A DNA stretch of 22,453 nucleotides from a virus (IMGVR_UViG_3300048922_000157:1-22453), one strand, 5' to 3'. Shown: positions 6,340 to 14,712, numbered from the stretch's first letter. Notes: a model not told the origin generated them from the sequence alone. A program made the numbers and translations.

Positions 6340-7839
6340 CTATTTACGATTTAAGCGCCGACTTTGTTTGGCGTTTTTGTTTTTGCATTTTTTTATTTTT
6401 TTTAATTTCCGTCTGAGTGCTTGAGCATCGGAGGTTTGTGTTCGGCGTTGGGGGGGAGTATATAGATCACTCCCCTTGTAAATCCAGTCTATTATATTTG
6501 ATGGCTTTTGAAGATCGAATATTATACGGGATTCTAGTCCGGTGCCAATAAATGAAGTGTTGCCGTTTTTATAAGAAAAAATAGCTTCCCTATCAATCAT
6601 GAAAAAATCATCAGGATCTGAGAATTTTTTTGGTACAGGTGCTAGGTGTAATAAGTTAGGGTGCATCTTATTTCCCAATTGCATAAACTTTCTATAATCA
6701 AGGCATAATACAATGATTAACTCCCCTGTAATGATGTCTTCTATCAATTCATGAGGGAGATTAAGGTTAAATAATGGCTGGGCGAAATGCTGACCGATGC
6801 TGTCAGAGATGTTGAATACATGACCTTTAAAGTTTGTTCCATCCATCCATGTGTTAAAACCTACAAATCCCATTTCGGATTTTTTATAGGCTCCGACATA
6901 CAAACAATCGTCAATTACCTCTATGCTCCAATTTTTTCCTGACTTTAATTCGCTCCAACAACTTACAATAGCTTGGTTATAAAATTCAGGTATGTAATTA
7001 TCATCTTCAATGTTGACCTGTGTCTTGTGATAGTGGTCATAACCGGTACCTCCGTTGATCGTCTGAGTAATATCGGTCAATCGCTGCCATTGCTTTTTTG
7101 TTCGAGTGTAATGTTTTATATCTTTTTCATTCAGATTTTTAATAAATTGTTCATCAAAGTTTTGGCATTGTGATTCCACTGAGAATTGTGCCGCATGAGA
7201 AAAATCAATGTTCTTATCGCCTGATTTAACCTCGGCGATACTAACACCTTCTCCCATTTTGTAAACGACCAAATCGCCTGCATGGACGAACGTTGTCATA
7301 TCGGATACTATAGCGATGGATGTTGGCTCTTCGTTAATTAAGTCGGCGGCAATCATTGAGTCAATAATATTTTCTTTGGATAAGTTGTCGTTGTTATTTG
7401 GCAAGGATAATCGTCTGATTGATGAGTGCTCGTTGTTAAACAATACCCATACTATCGAATCAATAAATCTTCTTAAAACCTTAATCTCATATTCTTTTAG
7501 TCGAGACTCTCTCAAGCACCTCATTTTCTCTTTGCTGTTTTTTTGCCTATGAAAGTCTTTGGATTGTTTTTGTAGTGATGTGATTTCATCTAACCTAATG
7601 ATTATCTCAAAGGCAATTTTCTTTTGGGCTATTTTCCAACCTTCATGGACTGCGGAAATAAACTCTTTACGTTTGCTTATGGCATTTTGTTCACCTATCT
7701 TTTCAATCCCATACTTCCTTATTAAAAAAAGAAGTTCTTTTGCAAGCGTAACTAACTCAGGTGATAACATCTTCCAAGAAGATCTAAATGGCCTCATCTT
7801 GTATTCCATCACTTTAGAATCATCAATTGCATCAGTCAT
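6340..7839 (-). CDS. Accessory (moron) protein with PD-(D/E)XK-like nuclease motif; candidate anti-phage factor
   Basis: I do not recognise this 499-residue protein as a named family. It lies between S and V on the opposite strand and is clearly AT-rich compared with its neighbours, all signs of a transferred cargo gene. P2 carries its own extra gene (orf30) at this site. Residues 187-207 (AGDLVVYK...SIAEVKSG) contain D189, E203 and K205 in the D-x13-E-x-K arrangement of PD-(D/E)XK nucleases, with an upstream candidate acid E137 in NNEHSSIRRL. Residues 65-125 are helical and charged. The middle (about 290-440) is a mixed, unassigned region. The C-terminus (475-499) is strongly basic and may bind nucleic acid. 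The ATG at 7839 has an AAGG site 9 bases upstream. A DNA- or RNA-cutting defence role is inference. Confidence 0.6.
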   Translation of the reverse strand: MTDAIDDSKVMEYKMRPFRSSWKMLSPELVTLAKELLFLIRKYGIEKIGEQNAISKRKEFISAVHEGWKIAQKKIAFEIIIRLDEITSLQKQSKDFHRQKNSKEKMRCLRESRLKEYEIKVLRRFIDSIVWVLFNNEHSSIRRLSLPNNNDNLSKENIIDSMIAADLINEEPTSIAIVSDMTTFVHAGDLVVYKMGEGVSIAEVKSGDKNIDFSHAAQFSVESQCQNFDEQFIKNLNEKDIKHYTRTKKQWQRLTDITQTINGGTGYDHYHKTQVNIEDDNYIPEFYNQAIVSCWSELKSGKNWSIEVIDDCLYVGAYKKSEMGFVGFNTWMDGTNFKGHVFNISDSIGQHFAQPLFNLNLPHELIEDIITGELIIVLCLDYRKFMQLGNKMHPNLLHLAPVPKKFSDPDDFFMIDREAIFSYKNGNTSFIGTGLESRIIFDLQKPSNIIDWIYKGSDLYTPPQRRTQTSDAQALRRKLKKIKKCKNKNAKQSRRLNRK

Positions 7840-7877
7840 ATAGGTTTACCTTAAGGGGAAAGTTAACAGTAACAAAT

Positions 7878-7938
7878 TGTTGAAATAAACTCTTTTAATT
7901 TACTCGTTTCCATGCCGTTGTGCTAGAGATGGCAAAAA
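7878..7938 (+). promoter_or_regulatory. Possible late promoter for V (PV)
   Basis: P2 has an Ogr-dependent promoter ahead of V. Here TGTTGAAATA (7878-7887) shares 7 of 10 bases with the block ahead of O, and the sequence at 7933-7938 (CAAAAA) falls at the same 54-base offset. That would give a leader of about 38 bases to the V start, close to the O and FI leaders. The match is weaker than at the other two sites. Confidence 0.3.
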
Positions 7939-7982
7939 CCATTGAAGTTGATGCCAGTTTAGCCCGGCGGCATCCTTTCCCC

Positions 7983-8624
7983 ATGAATAATTTAAATTCT
8001 CTGCAGGAAATCGCACGCGCGATCCGCAACCTTATCCGCACCGGCATCGTGACCGACGTCGACCACGACGAGGGGCTTTGTCGTGTCCAGACCGGCGGCA
8101 TGGAAACCACCTGGCTGAACTGGCTAACCTGCCGCGCCGGTCGCTCGCGCGTATGGTGGGCTCCATCCGTTGGCGAGCAGGTGCTTTTGCTGGCGATCGG
8201 CGGCGAGCTCGATACGGCATTTGTGCTGCCGGGCATTTTCTCTGATGACCATCCCGCGCCCTCGGCCTCACCCGATGCGTTTCATGTGTCATTTCCTGAT
8301 GGCGCTGTCATCGAGTACGAACCACAAAACGGCGCGCTCACCGTGTCAGGCATCAAAACCGCAGACGTCACCGCGTCTGAGTCCATTACGGCCACCGTGC
8401 CGGTGGTGCTGGTGAAAGCGTCGAGCCGCATCACGCTCGATACGCCGGAGGTGGTGTGCACCAACAAGCTGACAACCGGCACGCTCGAAGTGAAGAACGG
8501 CGGGAAGATGAGCGGGAACATCGAGCACACCGGCGGGACTCTGAAATCAAACGGCGTGCAGGTGGATAACCACGCGCACGGCAACGTACAGAGCGGCGGA
8601 AGCTGGACTAAGGGGACGCAATGA
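7983..8624 (+). CDS. V: Baseplate spike assembly protein gpV
   Basis: gpV forms the trimeric spike at the tip of the P2 tail that pierces the outer membrane. I chose the ATG at 7983 (MNNLNSLQEIARAIRN), giving 213 residues against 211 in P2; the family begins with the same helix. The frame is open upstream to ATG 7929 and GTG 7920, but those residues have no family match. No strong ribosome site precedes 7983, so the start is slightly uncertain. The OB-like domain (GLCRVQTGGMETTWLNWLTCRAGRSRVWWAPSVGEQVLLLA) and repeated beta-strands (ALTVSGIKTADVTASESITATVPVVLVKAS) are clear. The C-terminal His-X-His motif that binds iron at the spike apex appears as NHAHG. Confidence 0.94.
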   Translation: MNNLNSLQEIARAIRNLIRTGIVTDVDHDEGLCRVQTGGMETTWLNWLTCRAGRSRVWWAPSVGEQVLLLAIGGELDTAFVLPGIFSDDHPAPSASPDAFHVSFPDGAVIEYEPQNGALTVSGIKTADVTASESITATVPVVLVKASSRITLDTPEVVCTNKLTTGTLEVKNGGKMSGNIEHTGGTLKSNGVQVDNHAHGNVQSGGSWTKGTQ

Positions 8625-8971
8625 CGGTGCGTTATCTGGGAATGAACGGCCAGACCGGCCTCAGTATCTCTGAGGTTGAGCATATCCGGCAAAGCGTGCG
8701 CGACATTCTGGTCACGCCGGTTGGGTCGCGCGTCATGCGCCGTGAATACGGCTCGCTTCTGTCGCAAATGATTGACCAGCCGCAGACCCCGGCGCTGCGC
8801 CTGCAGATTATGGCCGCGTGCTATTCCGCGATCCAGAAGTGGGAGCCACGCGTCAGCCTCACGACCATCACCTTTGAACGGTCGGAGACCAGCGGCGGGC
8901 TGTATGTCGACATCACCGGCACCCGCTCAACCGGCGGCCAGCCTTTTTCACTCACCATTCCACTGAGTTAA
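8621..8971 (+). CDS. W: Baseplate wedge protein gpW
   Basis: gpW is a baseplate component of the T4 gp25 family that initiates sheath assembly. The 116 residues compare with 115 in P2. Core features are SISEVEHIRQSVRDILVTPVGSRVMRREYGSLLSQMIDQP, in which the V(M)RREYGS segment is the gp25-type signature. The start overlaps the V stop (ATGA), so translation is coupled. It is followed within six bases by J, its baseplate partner. Confidence 0.95.
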   Translation: MTVRYLGMNGQTGLSISEVEHIRQSVRDILVTPVGSRVMRREYGSLLSQMIDQPQTPALRLQIMAACYSAIQKWEPRVSLTTITFERSETSGGLYVDITGTRSTGGQPFSLTIPLS

Positions 8972-8976
8972 ACGCT

Positions 8977-9885
8977 ATGGCAATTGTTGACCTTAACCAG
9001 CTCGCCGCGCCTGATGTCGTGGAGGTACTGGACTATGAAACCATCCTGAGCGAGCGAAAGGCGACGCTCGTCTCGCTGTACCCGGAAGACCAGCAGGACG
9101 CGATCGCGCGCACGCTCTCGCTTGAGTCTGAGCCGCTGGTGAAGCTACTGCAGGAAAACGCCTACCGGGAGGTTATCTGGCGACAGCGCGTCAACGAAGC
9201 CGCGCGCGCGGTCATGCTGGCCTACGCCACCGACGCAGACCTCGACCAGATAGGCGCAAATTACAACGTCGAGCGCCTTGTCATCACGCCTGCAGACGAT
9301 ACGACGTTACCGCCGACGCCTGCCGTGATGGAGTCGGACACCGACTACCGGCTGCGCATTCAGCAGGCTTTTGAGGGGCTGAGTACCGCAGGCTCTACCG
9401 GCTCTTATCAGTTTCATGGCCGCAGCGCTGACGGGCGGGTCGCCGATATTTCGGTCATCAGTCCCGAGCCTGCGTGTGTCACGGTCACTGTGCTGTCCCG
9501 CGAAAATAACGGGATAGCTTCTGACGAGCTGCTCGCCATCGTGCGTGCCGCCCTGAACGATGAGGACGTCAGGCCGGTCGCTGACCGCGTGACCGTGCAG
9601 TCGGCGAACATTGTCGACTATAAAATCACCGCATCCCTTTACCTTTATCCCGGACCCGAAAGCGAGCCGGTGCTCAGTGCGGCGAAAACTAAGCTGCAGG
9701 CGTATATCACCGCGCAGCACCGGCTCGGGCGCGATATCCGCAAATCAGCGATTTATGCCGCGCTCCACGTCGAAGGTGTGCAGCGCGTAGAGCTGGCCGA
9801 ACCAGTGGCCGACATCGTGCTCGATGACACGCAGGCGTCATGGTGCAGCGAGTACAGCGTGACTATCGGGGGCAACGATGAATGA
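8977..9885 (+). CDS. J: Baseplate wedge protein gpJ
   Basis: gpJ is the main wedge protein of the P2 baseplate and a relative of Mu gp47 and T4 gp6 (Baseplate_J family). The length of 302 residues equals that of P2 gpJ. The N-terminus (DLNQLAAPDVVEVLDYETILSERKATLVSLYP) and the segment YATDADLDQIGANYNVERLVI are characteristic, and the region RIQQAFEGLSTAGSTGSYQFHGRSADGRVADISV matches the central conserved block. It overlaps the start of I by 8 bases. Confidence 0.95.
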   Translation: MAIVDLNQLAAPDVVEVLDYETILSERKATLVSLYPEDQQDAIARTLSLESEPLVKLLQENAYREVIWRQRVNEAARAVMLAYATDADLDQIGANYNVERLVITPADDTTLPPTPAVMESDTDYRLRIQQAFEGLSTAGSTGSYQFHGRSADGRVADISVISPEPACVTVTVLSRENNGIASDELLAIVRAALNDEDVRPVADRVTVQSANIVDYKITASLYLYPGPESEPVLSAAKTKLQAYITAQHRLGRDIRKSAIYAALHVEGVQRVELAEPVADIVLDDTQASWCSEYSVTIGGNDE

Positions 9886-10408
9886 TACCCGCCTGCTGCC
9901 GGTGGGCTCGTCGCCGCTTGAGGTGGCGGCTGCGCGCGCCTGCGCTGAGATTGAAAATACCCCCGTTCCGCTGCGCCGTCTCTGGAGCCCCGATAACTGC
10001 CCGGCAAATCTGCTGCCGTGGCTGGCGTGGGCGTTTTCCGTTGACCGCTGGGATGAGAACTGGCCGGAGGCCACAAAGCGGGATGTGATCCGCGCGGCGT
10101 GGTTTATCCATGCGCACAAAGGAACGATTGGGGCGGTGCGTCGCGTGGTGGAGCCGCTCGGCTACCTGATTAACGTGTCTGAGTGGTGGGAAACGAACGA
10201 CCCGCCCGGCACGTTTCGCCTCGATATCGGTGTGTTAGAGACCGGCATCACCGAAGAAATGTATTACGAAATGGAACGGCTCATCGCGGATGCCAAACCA
10301 GCCAGCCGCCACCTTATCGGCCTGACCATTATTCAGGACATTCCCGGCTACCTCTACACCGGAGCCCTGACCTATGACGGCGACATCATCACGGTTTATC
10401 CCGGATAA
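9878..10408 (+). CDS. I: Baseplate / tail protein gpI
   Basis: gpI connects the baseplate wedge to the tail fibre. Its 176 residues equal P2 gpI. Family features are LLPVGSSPLEVAAARACAEI at the N-terminus and LWSPDNCPANLLPWLAWAFSVDRWDENWPEATKRDVIRAAWFIHAHKGTIGAVRRVVEPLG, which is the phage tail protein I core. The ATG at 9878 overlaps the end of J. The fibre gene H follows 11 bases after the stop. Confidence 0.95.
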   Translation: MNDTRLLPVGSSPLEVAAARACAEIENTPVPLRRLWSPDNCPANLLPWLAWAFSVDRWDENWPEATKRDVIRAAWFIHAHKGTIGAVRRVVEPLGYLINVSEWWETNDPPGTFRLDIGVLETGITEEMYYEMERLIADAKPASRHLIGLTIIQDIPGYLYTGALTYDGDIITVYPG

Positions 10409-10419
10409 GTGAGAGAACA

Positions 10420-12450
10420 ATGACAGTGAAATACAAAACGGTCATCACCAAAGCCGGTGCGATTAAGCTGGCCGCAGCGACCGTCCCGAACGGGAAAAAA
10501 GTGAATTTTACGGCGATGGCCATCGGCGACGGTGGCGGCACGCTGCCGGTGCCTGACCCGAACCAGACAAAGCTCGTCAAAGAGGTCTGGCGTCACGCGC
10601 TGAACAAAATCAGCCAGGACAATAAAAACAAAAATTATGTCGTGGCGGAGCTGCTTATCCCGCCGGAGACCGGCGGTTTCTGGATGCGTGAAATGGGGCT
10701 TTATGATGATACCGGCACGCTGATTGCGGTCGGTAACATGGCCGAAAGCTACAAGCCAGCGCTGGCAGAGGGGTCTGGCCGTGCGCAGACCGTGCGTATG
10801 GTCATCATGGTAAGCGACATCGAGTCGGTCGAGCTGACGATTGACACCTCAATGGTGATGGCAACGCAGGACTACGTTGACGACAAGCTCGCGGAGCATG
10901 AGCAGTCCCGCCGTCATCCTGACGCCACGCTCACAGCAAAGGGTTTCACGCAGTTAAGCAGCGCGACCGACAGCGTGTCTGAGAGCGTCGCAGCGACGCC
11001 AAAAGCGGTTAAGGTGGCATATGACCTTGCAAAAGGGAAATATACGGCTCAGGACGCCACCACGGCGCAAAAGGGTATCGTCCAGCTCAGTAGCGCGGTA
11101 GACAGCGCGTCTGAGAGCGTCGCAGCGACGCCAAAAGCGGTTAAAGCGGCAAACGATAATGCAAATAGCCGTTTACCGCTTGCGGGCGGCTGGCTGACAG
11201 GCGGGTTTGGAATTAAAACCGCGATCGGCAGCGTGTCGTTTGGGGTGGGTAACTCAGATGTGTATATCGCTAACGGTGCGTCGAATAAGTTTCTGCAACT
11301 GAAGCATACGGGCGAGCTGAAGTACGACGACAAGGCTGTTTACCATGAGGGGTATAAACCCACCGCCGATGATGTCGGCGCGTTACCGGCCAAAGGTACA
11401 GCGGAAGCCGCAAAGAAACTCGCCACCGCGCGAAAAATTGCAGGTGTGGATTTTGACGGCACCAAAGATATCACCCTGAAAACCTCGAATCTGGATGATG
11501 CGGGCACGGCGGCCACAAAAGATGTGACCAGCTCAAGCACAGATACTACTGCCGGGCGAGTATTACAGGCAGGTGATTTTGGTGTTGGTGCGGTGGCAGG
11601 TGTCGGCGTGTCTGATGCTAATAATATCAATTTTAATGGTTTTTTCAGGATGAGCGCCGAAGGTGTTCATGGTCCGGTCACGGGTCAGGCCTCAGAGCTG
11701 ATTCATTGCCAGTACGACCAGAATACTGGTCGCCAGATTGGCTGGCGCGCAGGTCGCCCGGATGAGCCCATGCGCCATCGGACAAAAATCAATGGTCAGT
11801 GGCAGGGATGGATTAAGCTCTTTGATTCAAATAACCCTCCCACGGCTGATGAAGTCGATGCCGTTTCAGCGTCAAAGGGTGGCACTTTCCAGAAAGAGGT
11901 CGCTTTCTCTGAAGGCGTGAAAATCAGGAACGCAACGGGGATTTATCAGGGTGAGGATGCCGTCGGCTTTTCCAGTAATAACCTGCTGCTGAAATCATGG
12001 AACGGTATCGGATTCTATTGCACCCTCACCGGCAGTGAGGGCGTCACGGTCTTTGTCGATACCCGTGGCGGGCATGTGGAGGCGAGAGGCCAGATTAAGC
12101 CGGGCAGCTATGAGAATTTCGATAACCGGTTTTATACCAAGTCGCTGGCTAACAGCACTTTCCAGAAGGTCAATACCGCATCAAAAGGGTCTCGCGGATG
12201 GTTTAAAGATTCAAACACGGGAATGATTTTTCAGTGGGGGATTGAGAGCGTTAGCGGGGCAACCACGCGAACATTAAGTTTCCCTGTTTCGTTTCCGACT
12301 GGTTGCGCATCGCTGACGGTATCAAACAACATCGAGCGAACGGCTGGCGAAAACTCAATGACGGGATTTATCAAATCGGCATCACAATATTCCCTGTCAA
12401 ATACTGCCGCAACAGATCGCCAGTTATGCTGGTTTGCCATTGGTTATTAG
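10420..12450 (+). CDS. H: Tail fibre protein gpH
   Basis: gpH is the side tail fibre that binds the host surface and sets host range. At 676 residues it compares with 669 in P2. Residues 1-160 (YKTVITKAGAIKLAAATVPNGKKVNFTAMAIGDGGG...ETGGFWMREMGLYDDTG) are the conserved baseplate-attachment domain. Two phage fibre repeats follow at residues 174-198 and 218-242 (QLSSA.DS.SESVAATPKAVK). The middle is a low-complexity shaft (about 250-400). The C-terminal 85 residues (GWFKDSNTGMIFQWG...FPVSFPTG...WFAIGY) look like a gp53-type receptor-binding tip. A GAGAG ribosome site precedes the ATG. The tip probably differs from P2 and marks a different receptor (inference). Confidence 0.94.
   Translation: MTVKYKTVITKAGAIKLAAATVPNGKKVNFTAMAIGDGGGTLPVPDPNQTKLVKEVWRHALNKISQDNKNKNYVVAELLIPPETGGFWMREMGLYDDTGTLIAVGNMAESYKPALAEGSGRAQTVRMVIMVSDIESVELTIDTSMVMATQDYVDDKLAEHEQSRRHPDATLTAKGFTQLSSATDSVSESVAATPKAVKVAYDLAKGKYTAQDATTAQKGIVQLSSAVDSASESVAATPKAVKAANDNANSRLPLAGGWLTGGFGIKTAIGSVSFGVGNSDVYIANGASNKFLQLKHTGELKYDDKAVYHEGYKPTADDVGALPAKGTAEAAKKLATARKIAGVDFDGTKDITLKTSNLDDAGTAATKDVTSSSTDTTAGRVLQAGDFGVGAVAGVGVSDANNINFNGFFRMSAEGVHGPVTGQASELIHCQYDQNTGRQIGWRAGRPDEPMRHRTKINGQWQGWIKLFDSNNPPTADEVDAVSASKGGTFQKEVAFSEGVKIRNATGIYQGEDAVGFSSNNLLLKSWNGIGFYCTLTGSEGVTVFVDTRGGHVEARGQIKPGSYENFDNRFYTKSLANSTFQKVNTASKGSRGWFKDSNTGMIFQWGIESVSGATTRTLSFPVSFPTGCASLTVSNNIERTAGENSMTGFIKSASQYSLSNTAATDRQLCWFAIGY
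10939..11013 (+). repeat. Tail-fibre repeat unit 1
   Basis: This is the first copy of a 75-base in-frame repeat in H, coding for a fibre repeat of the phage_fiber_2 type. Bases 10977-11012 are identical over 36 positions to 11109-11144 in copy 2; the rest differs at scattered positions. Confidence 0.9.
11071..11145 (+). repeat. Tail-fibre repeat unit 2
   Basis: This is the second copy of the 75-base repeat in H, starting 132 bases after copy 1. The identical 36-base core shows recent duplication or gene conversion and could support recombination between tail-fibre genes. Confidence 0.9.
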
Positions 12451-12460
12451 GAAGATAAAG

Positions 12461-12865
12461 ATGAATTATTATTTTTCGAAAACAACGCTGGGTTTTTATT
12501 GCGATGAGGTGAATAAATCCACTCCTGCTGATGCCGTGGAAATCAGTGAGGAATCATACTTTTCGCTTCGTGAGGGGCAATCCACGGGAAAAGTGATTGC
12601 CGCTGACGAGGCCGGAAACCCCATTTTAGTCGACCCGCCGGAGCCCTCGGCTGATGCGCTCATTGCACTGGCTGAAGAAACCCGGACTGCACTGATGGCT
12701 GAGGCTAACGCCAGAATCACGCCGCTGCAGGATGCTTACGAGCTCGGGATTGACACCGGGGAAGAGGCTGAATTGCTCACCCGCTGGAAGCGTTACCGGG
12801 TGATGTTAAACCGACTCGATATCAGCGCGGCGCCATCTATAGAATGGCCTGAAAAACCAGTCTGA
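12461..12865 (+). CDS. G: Tail fibre assembly chaperone gpG (Tfa-type)
   Basis: gpG is a chaperone that helps the fibre H fold and trimerise. I chose the ATG at 12461 (MNYYFSKTTLGFY), preceded by GGAAG just after the H stop; a GTG at 12434 is in frame but lies inside H. The 134 residues are shorter than P2 gpG (175) but fit the Caudo_TAP/Tfa family. It has an N-terminal beta-rich part (GFYCDEVNKSTPADAVEISEESYFSLREGQSTGKVIAADEAGNPILVDPP) and the C-terminal helix pair AEANARITPLQDAYELGIDTGEEAELLTRWKRYRVMLNRLD ending in EWPEKP. The H-G pair is usually exchanged together with host range. Confidence 0.92.
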   Translation: MNYYFSKTTLGFYCDEVNKSTPADAVEISEESYFSLREGQSTGKVIAADEAGNPILVDPPEPSADALIALAEETRTALMAEANARITPLQDAYELGIDTGEEAELLTRWKRYRVMLNRLDISAAPSIEWPEKPV

Positions 12866-12870
12866 CCTGA

Positions 12871-12897
12871 GCCCTCCACCCGGAGGGCTTTTGTTTG
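12871..12897 (+). terminator. Intrinsic terminator after G
   Basis: GCCCTCC (12871-12877) and GGAGGGC (12882-12888) form a perfect 7-bp stem with an ACCC loop, followed by TTTTGTTTG. It ends the V-to-G transcript, and its T-rich tail runs into the probable activator site of the next promoter. Confidence 0.9.
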
Positions 12898-12956
12898 TTG
12901 TTTCATTCCCCCACCAACGGCATTGCATCGCACCCGTGCAGCACACAACAGAAAAT
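12896..12956 (+). promoter_or_regulatory. Late promoter for the FI operon (probable Ogr-activated PF)
   Basis: The block TGTTGTTTCA (12896-12905) matches the one ahead of O in 9 of 10 bases. A -10-like GAAAAT lies at 12951-12956, 54 bases after the same G as in the O promoter. The predicted start near 12963 leaves a leader of about 25 bases to FI. P2 has an Ogr-dependent promoter at this junction. A GTTG/CAAC dyad (12897-12900, 12915-12918) is centred about 55 bases before the predicted start, as expected for Ogr sites. Confidence 0.6.
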
Positions 12957-12987
12957 AGTCGCACCCCTTAACCACGGAGTTAAACAG

Positions 12988-14181
12988 ATGGGCGACTATC
13001 ATCACGGCGTCGAGGTCATCGAGATTAACGATGGCACGCGCACCATTTCCACCGTCTCGACGGCCATCATCGGCATGGTCTGCACGGCCAGCGATGCTGA
13101 CGAAAAGACGTTTCCACTTAACGAGCCGGTGCTGATTACCAGTGTGCAAACAGCTATCGGTAAAGCCGGTAAACAGGGCACGCTGTCAAAATCCCTGCAG
13201 GCCATCGCCGACCAGTGCAAGCCGGTCATTGTGGTGGTGCGCGTTCCCGAAGGTATCGACGACCCGGAAGACCCGGAAGCGGCGCAGAAAGAAACCATTT
13301 CCAACATCATTGGCACGACCGACGAAAACGGCAAATACACCGGGCTGAAAGCGCTGTTAACGGCGAAAACCGTCACCGGCGTTAAGCCGCGCATTCTCGG
13401 CGTGCCGGGACTGGATACGCAGGAAGTGGCGACCGCGCTTGCGTCGACCTGTCAGAGCCTGCGCGCGTTCGGCTACGTGAGCGCGTGGGGCTGCAAGACC
13501 ATTTCCGAAGCGATCGCCTATCGGGAAAACTTCAGCCAGCGCGAGCTGATGGTCATTCACCCTGATTTTCTGGCATGGGACACCACGACGAACGAAACCC
13601 AGACCGCATGGGCGACCGCCCGCGCGCTCGGCCTGCGTGCCAAAATCGACCAGACAATCGGCTGGCACAAAACGCTGTCTAACGTCGGCGTGAATGGCGT
13701 CACCGGCGTCAGTGCCTCGGTCTCATGGGATTTGCAGGAGCAGGCCACCGACGCCAACCTGCTGAATCAGGCCGGGGTGACAACGCTCATCCGCAACGAC
13801 GGCTTTAAATTCTGGGGCAACCGCACCTGCTCGGACGATCCGTTATTCGTGTTTGAAAACTACACCCGCACGGCGCAGGTGCTGGCCGACACGATGGCGG
13901 AGGCGCACGCGTGGGCGATGGATAAGCCCGTTTCCGCAACGCTTATCCGCGACATCGTCGCCGGTATCAATGCCAAATTCCGCGAGCTGAAAAACAACGG
14001 CTATATCGTTGACGGCTCCTGCTGGTACGACCCGGAGTCAAACACCGTGGAAACCCTGAAAGCCGGGAAGCTGTATATCGATTACGACTACACCCCCGTC
14101 CCGCCGCTGGAAAATCTGACCCTGCGCCAGCGCATCACCGATACCTATCTGGCAGACCTGTCAGACTCGGTCAACAGCTAA
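12988..14181 (+). CDS. FI: Tail sheath protein gpFI
   Basis: gpFI is the contractile tail sheath. I chose the ATG at 12988 (MGDYHHGVEVIEINDGTRTI), giving 397 residues against 396 in P2; a GGAG ribosome site lies upstream. The frame is open further upstream but only across the terminator-promoter region. Conserved stretches include FGYVSAWGCKTISEAIAYRENFSQRELMVI, TARALGLRAKIDQTIGWHKTLSNVGVNGVTGVSASVSWDLQE, NRTCSDDPLFVFENYTRTAQVLADTMAEAHAWA and the C-terminal YIDYDYTPVPPLENLTLRQRITD, which forms the sheath-to-sheath extension. It is followed closely by the tube gene. Confidence 0.97.
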   Translation: MGDYHHGVEVIEINDGTRTISTVSTAIIGMVCTASDADEKTFPLNEPVLITSVQTAIGKAGKQGTLSKSLQAIADQCKPVIVVVRVPEGIDDPEDPEAAQKETISNIIGTTDENGKYTGLKALLTAKTVTGVKPRILGVPGLDTQEVATALASTCQSLRAFGYVSAWGCKTISEAIAYRENFSQRELMVIHPDFLAWDTTTNETQTAWATARALGLRAKIDQTIGWHKTLSNVGVNGVTGVSASVSWDLQEQATDANLLNQAGVTTLIRNDGFKFWGNRTCSDDPLFVFENYTRTAQVLADTMAEAHAWAMDKPVSATLIRDIVAGINAKFRELKNNGYIVDGSCWYDPESNTVETLKAGKLYIDYDYTPVPPLENLTLRQRITDTYLADLSDSVNS

Positions 14182-14193
14182 GGAGCTCAGAGC

Positions 14194-14712
14194 ATGGCGT
14201 TACCACGCAAACTGAAATACCTGAACATGTTTAACGACGGTCTCAGCTACATGGGCGTCGTTGAATCCGTCACCCTGCCAAAGCTGACCCGCAAGCTTGA
14301 GAAATATCGCGGCGGCGGGATGCCGGGCTCGGTGTCTATTGACCTCGGCCTCGACGACGACGCGCTGTCGCTTGAGTGGACGCTGGGCGGCCTGCCTGAC
14401 GTCGCGCTGTGGGCGCAGTATGCGTCACCGGGTGCCGACAGCGTGCCGCTGCGCTTCACCGGCTCATTCCAGCGCGATGATACCGGCGCAATTTCCGCCG
14501 TTGAGGTGGTCATGCGTGGCCGTCACAAGGAGTACGACGGCGGCGAGAACAAACAGGGCGAAAGCGGCACGACCAAAATCGCGACCGAGTGCTCGTATTA
14601 CCAGCTCACGATTGACGGCAAAGAGGTCATCGAGATTGACGTCGTCAACATGGTGATGAAAGTCGACGGCGTTGACCGTCTCGCTGAGCACCGCCGGGCG
14701 ATTGGCCTGTAA
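14194..14712 (+). CDS. FII: Tail tube protein gpFII
   Basis: gpFII is the major tail tube protein around which the sheath assembles. The 172 residues equal P2 gpFII. It begins MALPRKLKYLNMFNDGLSYMGVVESVTLPKLTRKLEKYRGGGMPG and contains EWTLGGLPDVALWAQYA and MRGRHKEYDGGENKQGE, all typical of the family. The ATG at 14194 lies 13 bases after the FI stop with a GGAG site. A hairpin follows its stop codon. Confidence 0.97.
   Translation: MALPRKLKYLNMFNDGLSYMGVVESVTLPKLTRKLEKYRGGGMPGSVSIDLGLDDDALSLEWTLGGLPDVALWAQYASPGADSVPLRFTGSFQRDDTGAISAVEVVMRGRHKEYDGGENKQGESGTTKIATECSYYQLTIDGKEVIEIDVVNMVMKVDGVDRLAEHRRAIGL

Noticed and set aside
7840-7910. Sigma70 promoter for the minus-strand accessory gene
   Set aside because: The best pair found (TTTATT, 17 bases, TTAACT) matches only 3 of 6 at each box. 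A promoter must exist in or near this AT-rich stretch, but I cannot place it.
7920-7982. Upstream extension of V (21 extra residues)
   Set aside because: The family starts with the helix encoded from 7983. The extension overlaps the predicted -10 region of the V promoter. The weak ribosome site at 7983 leaves some doubt.
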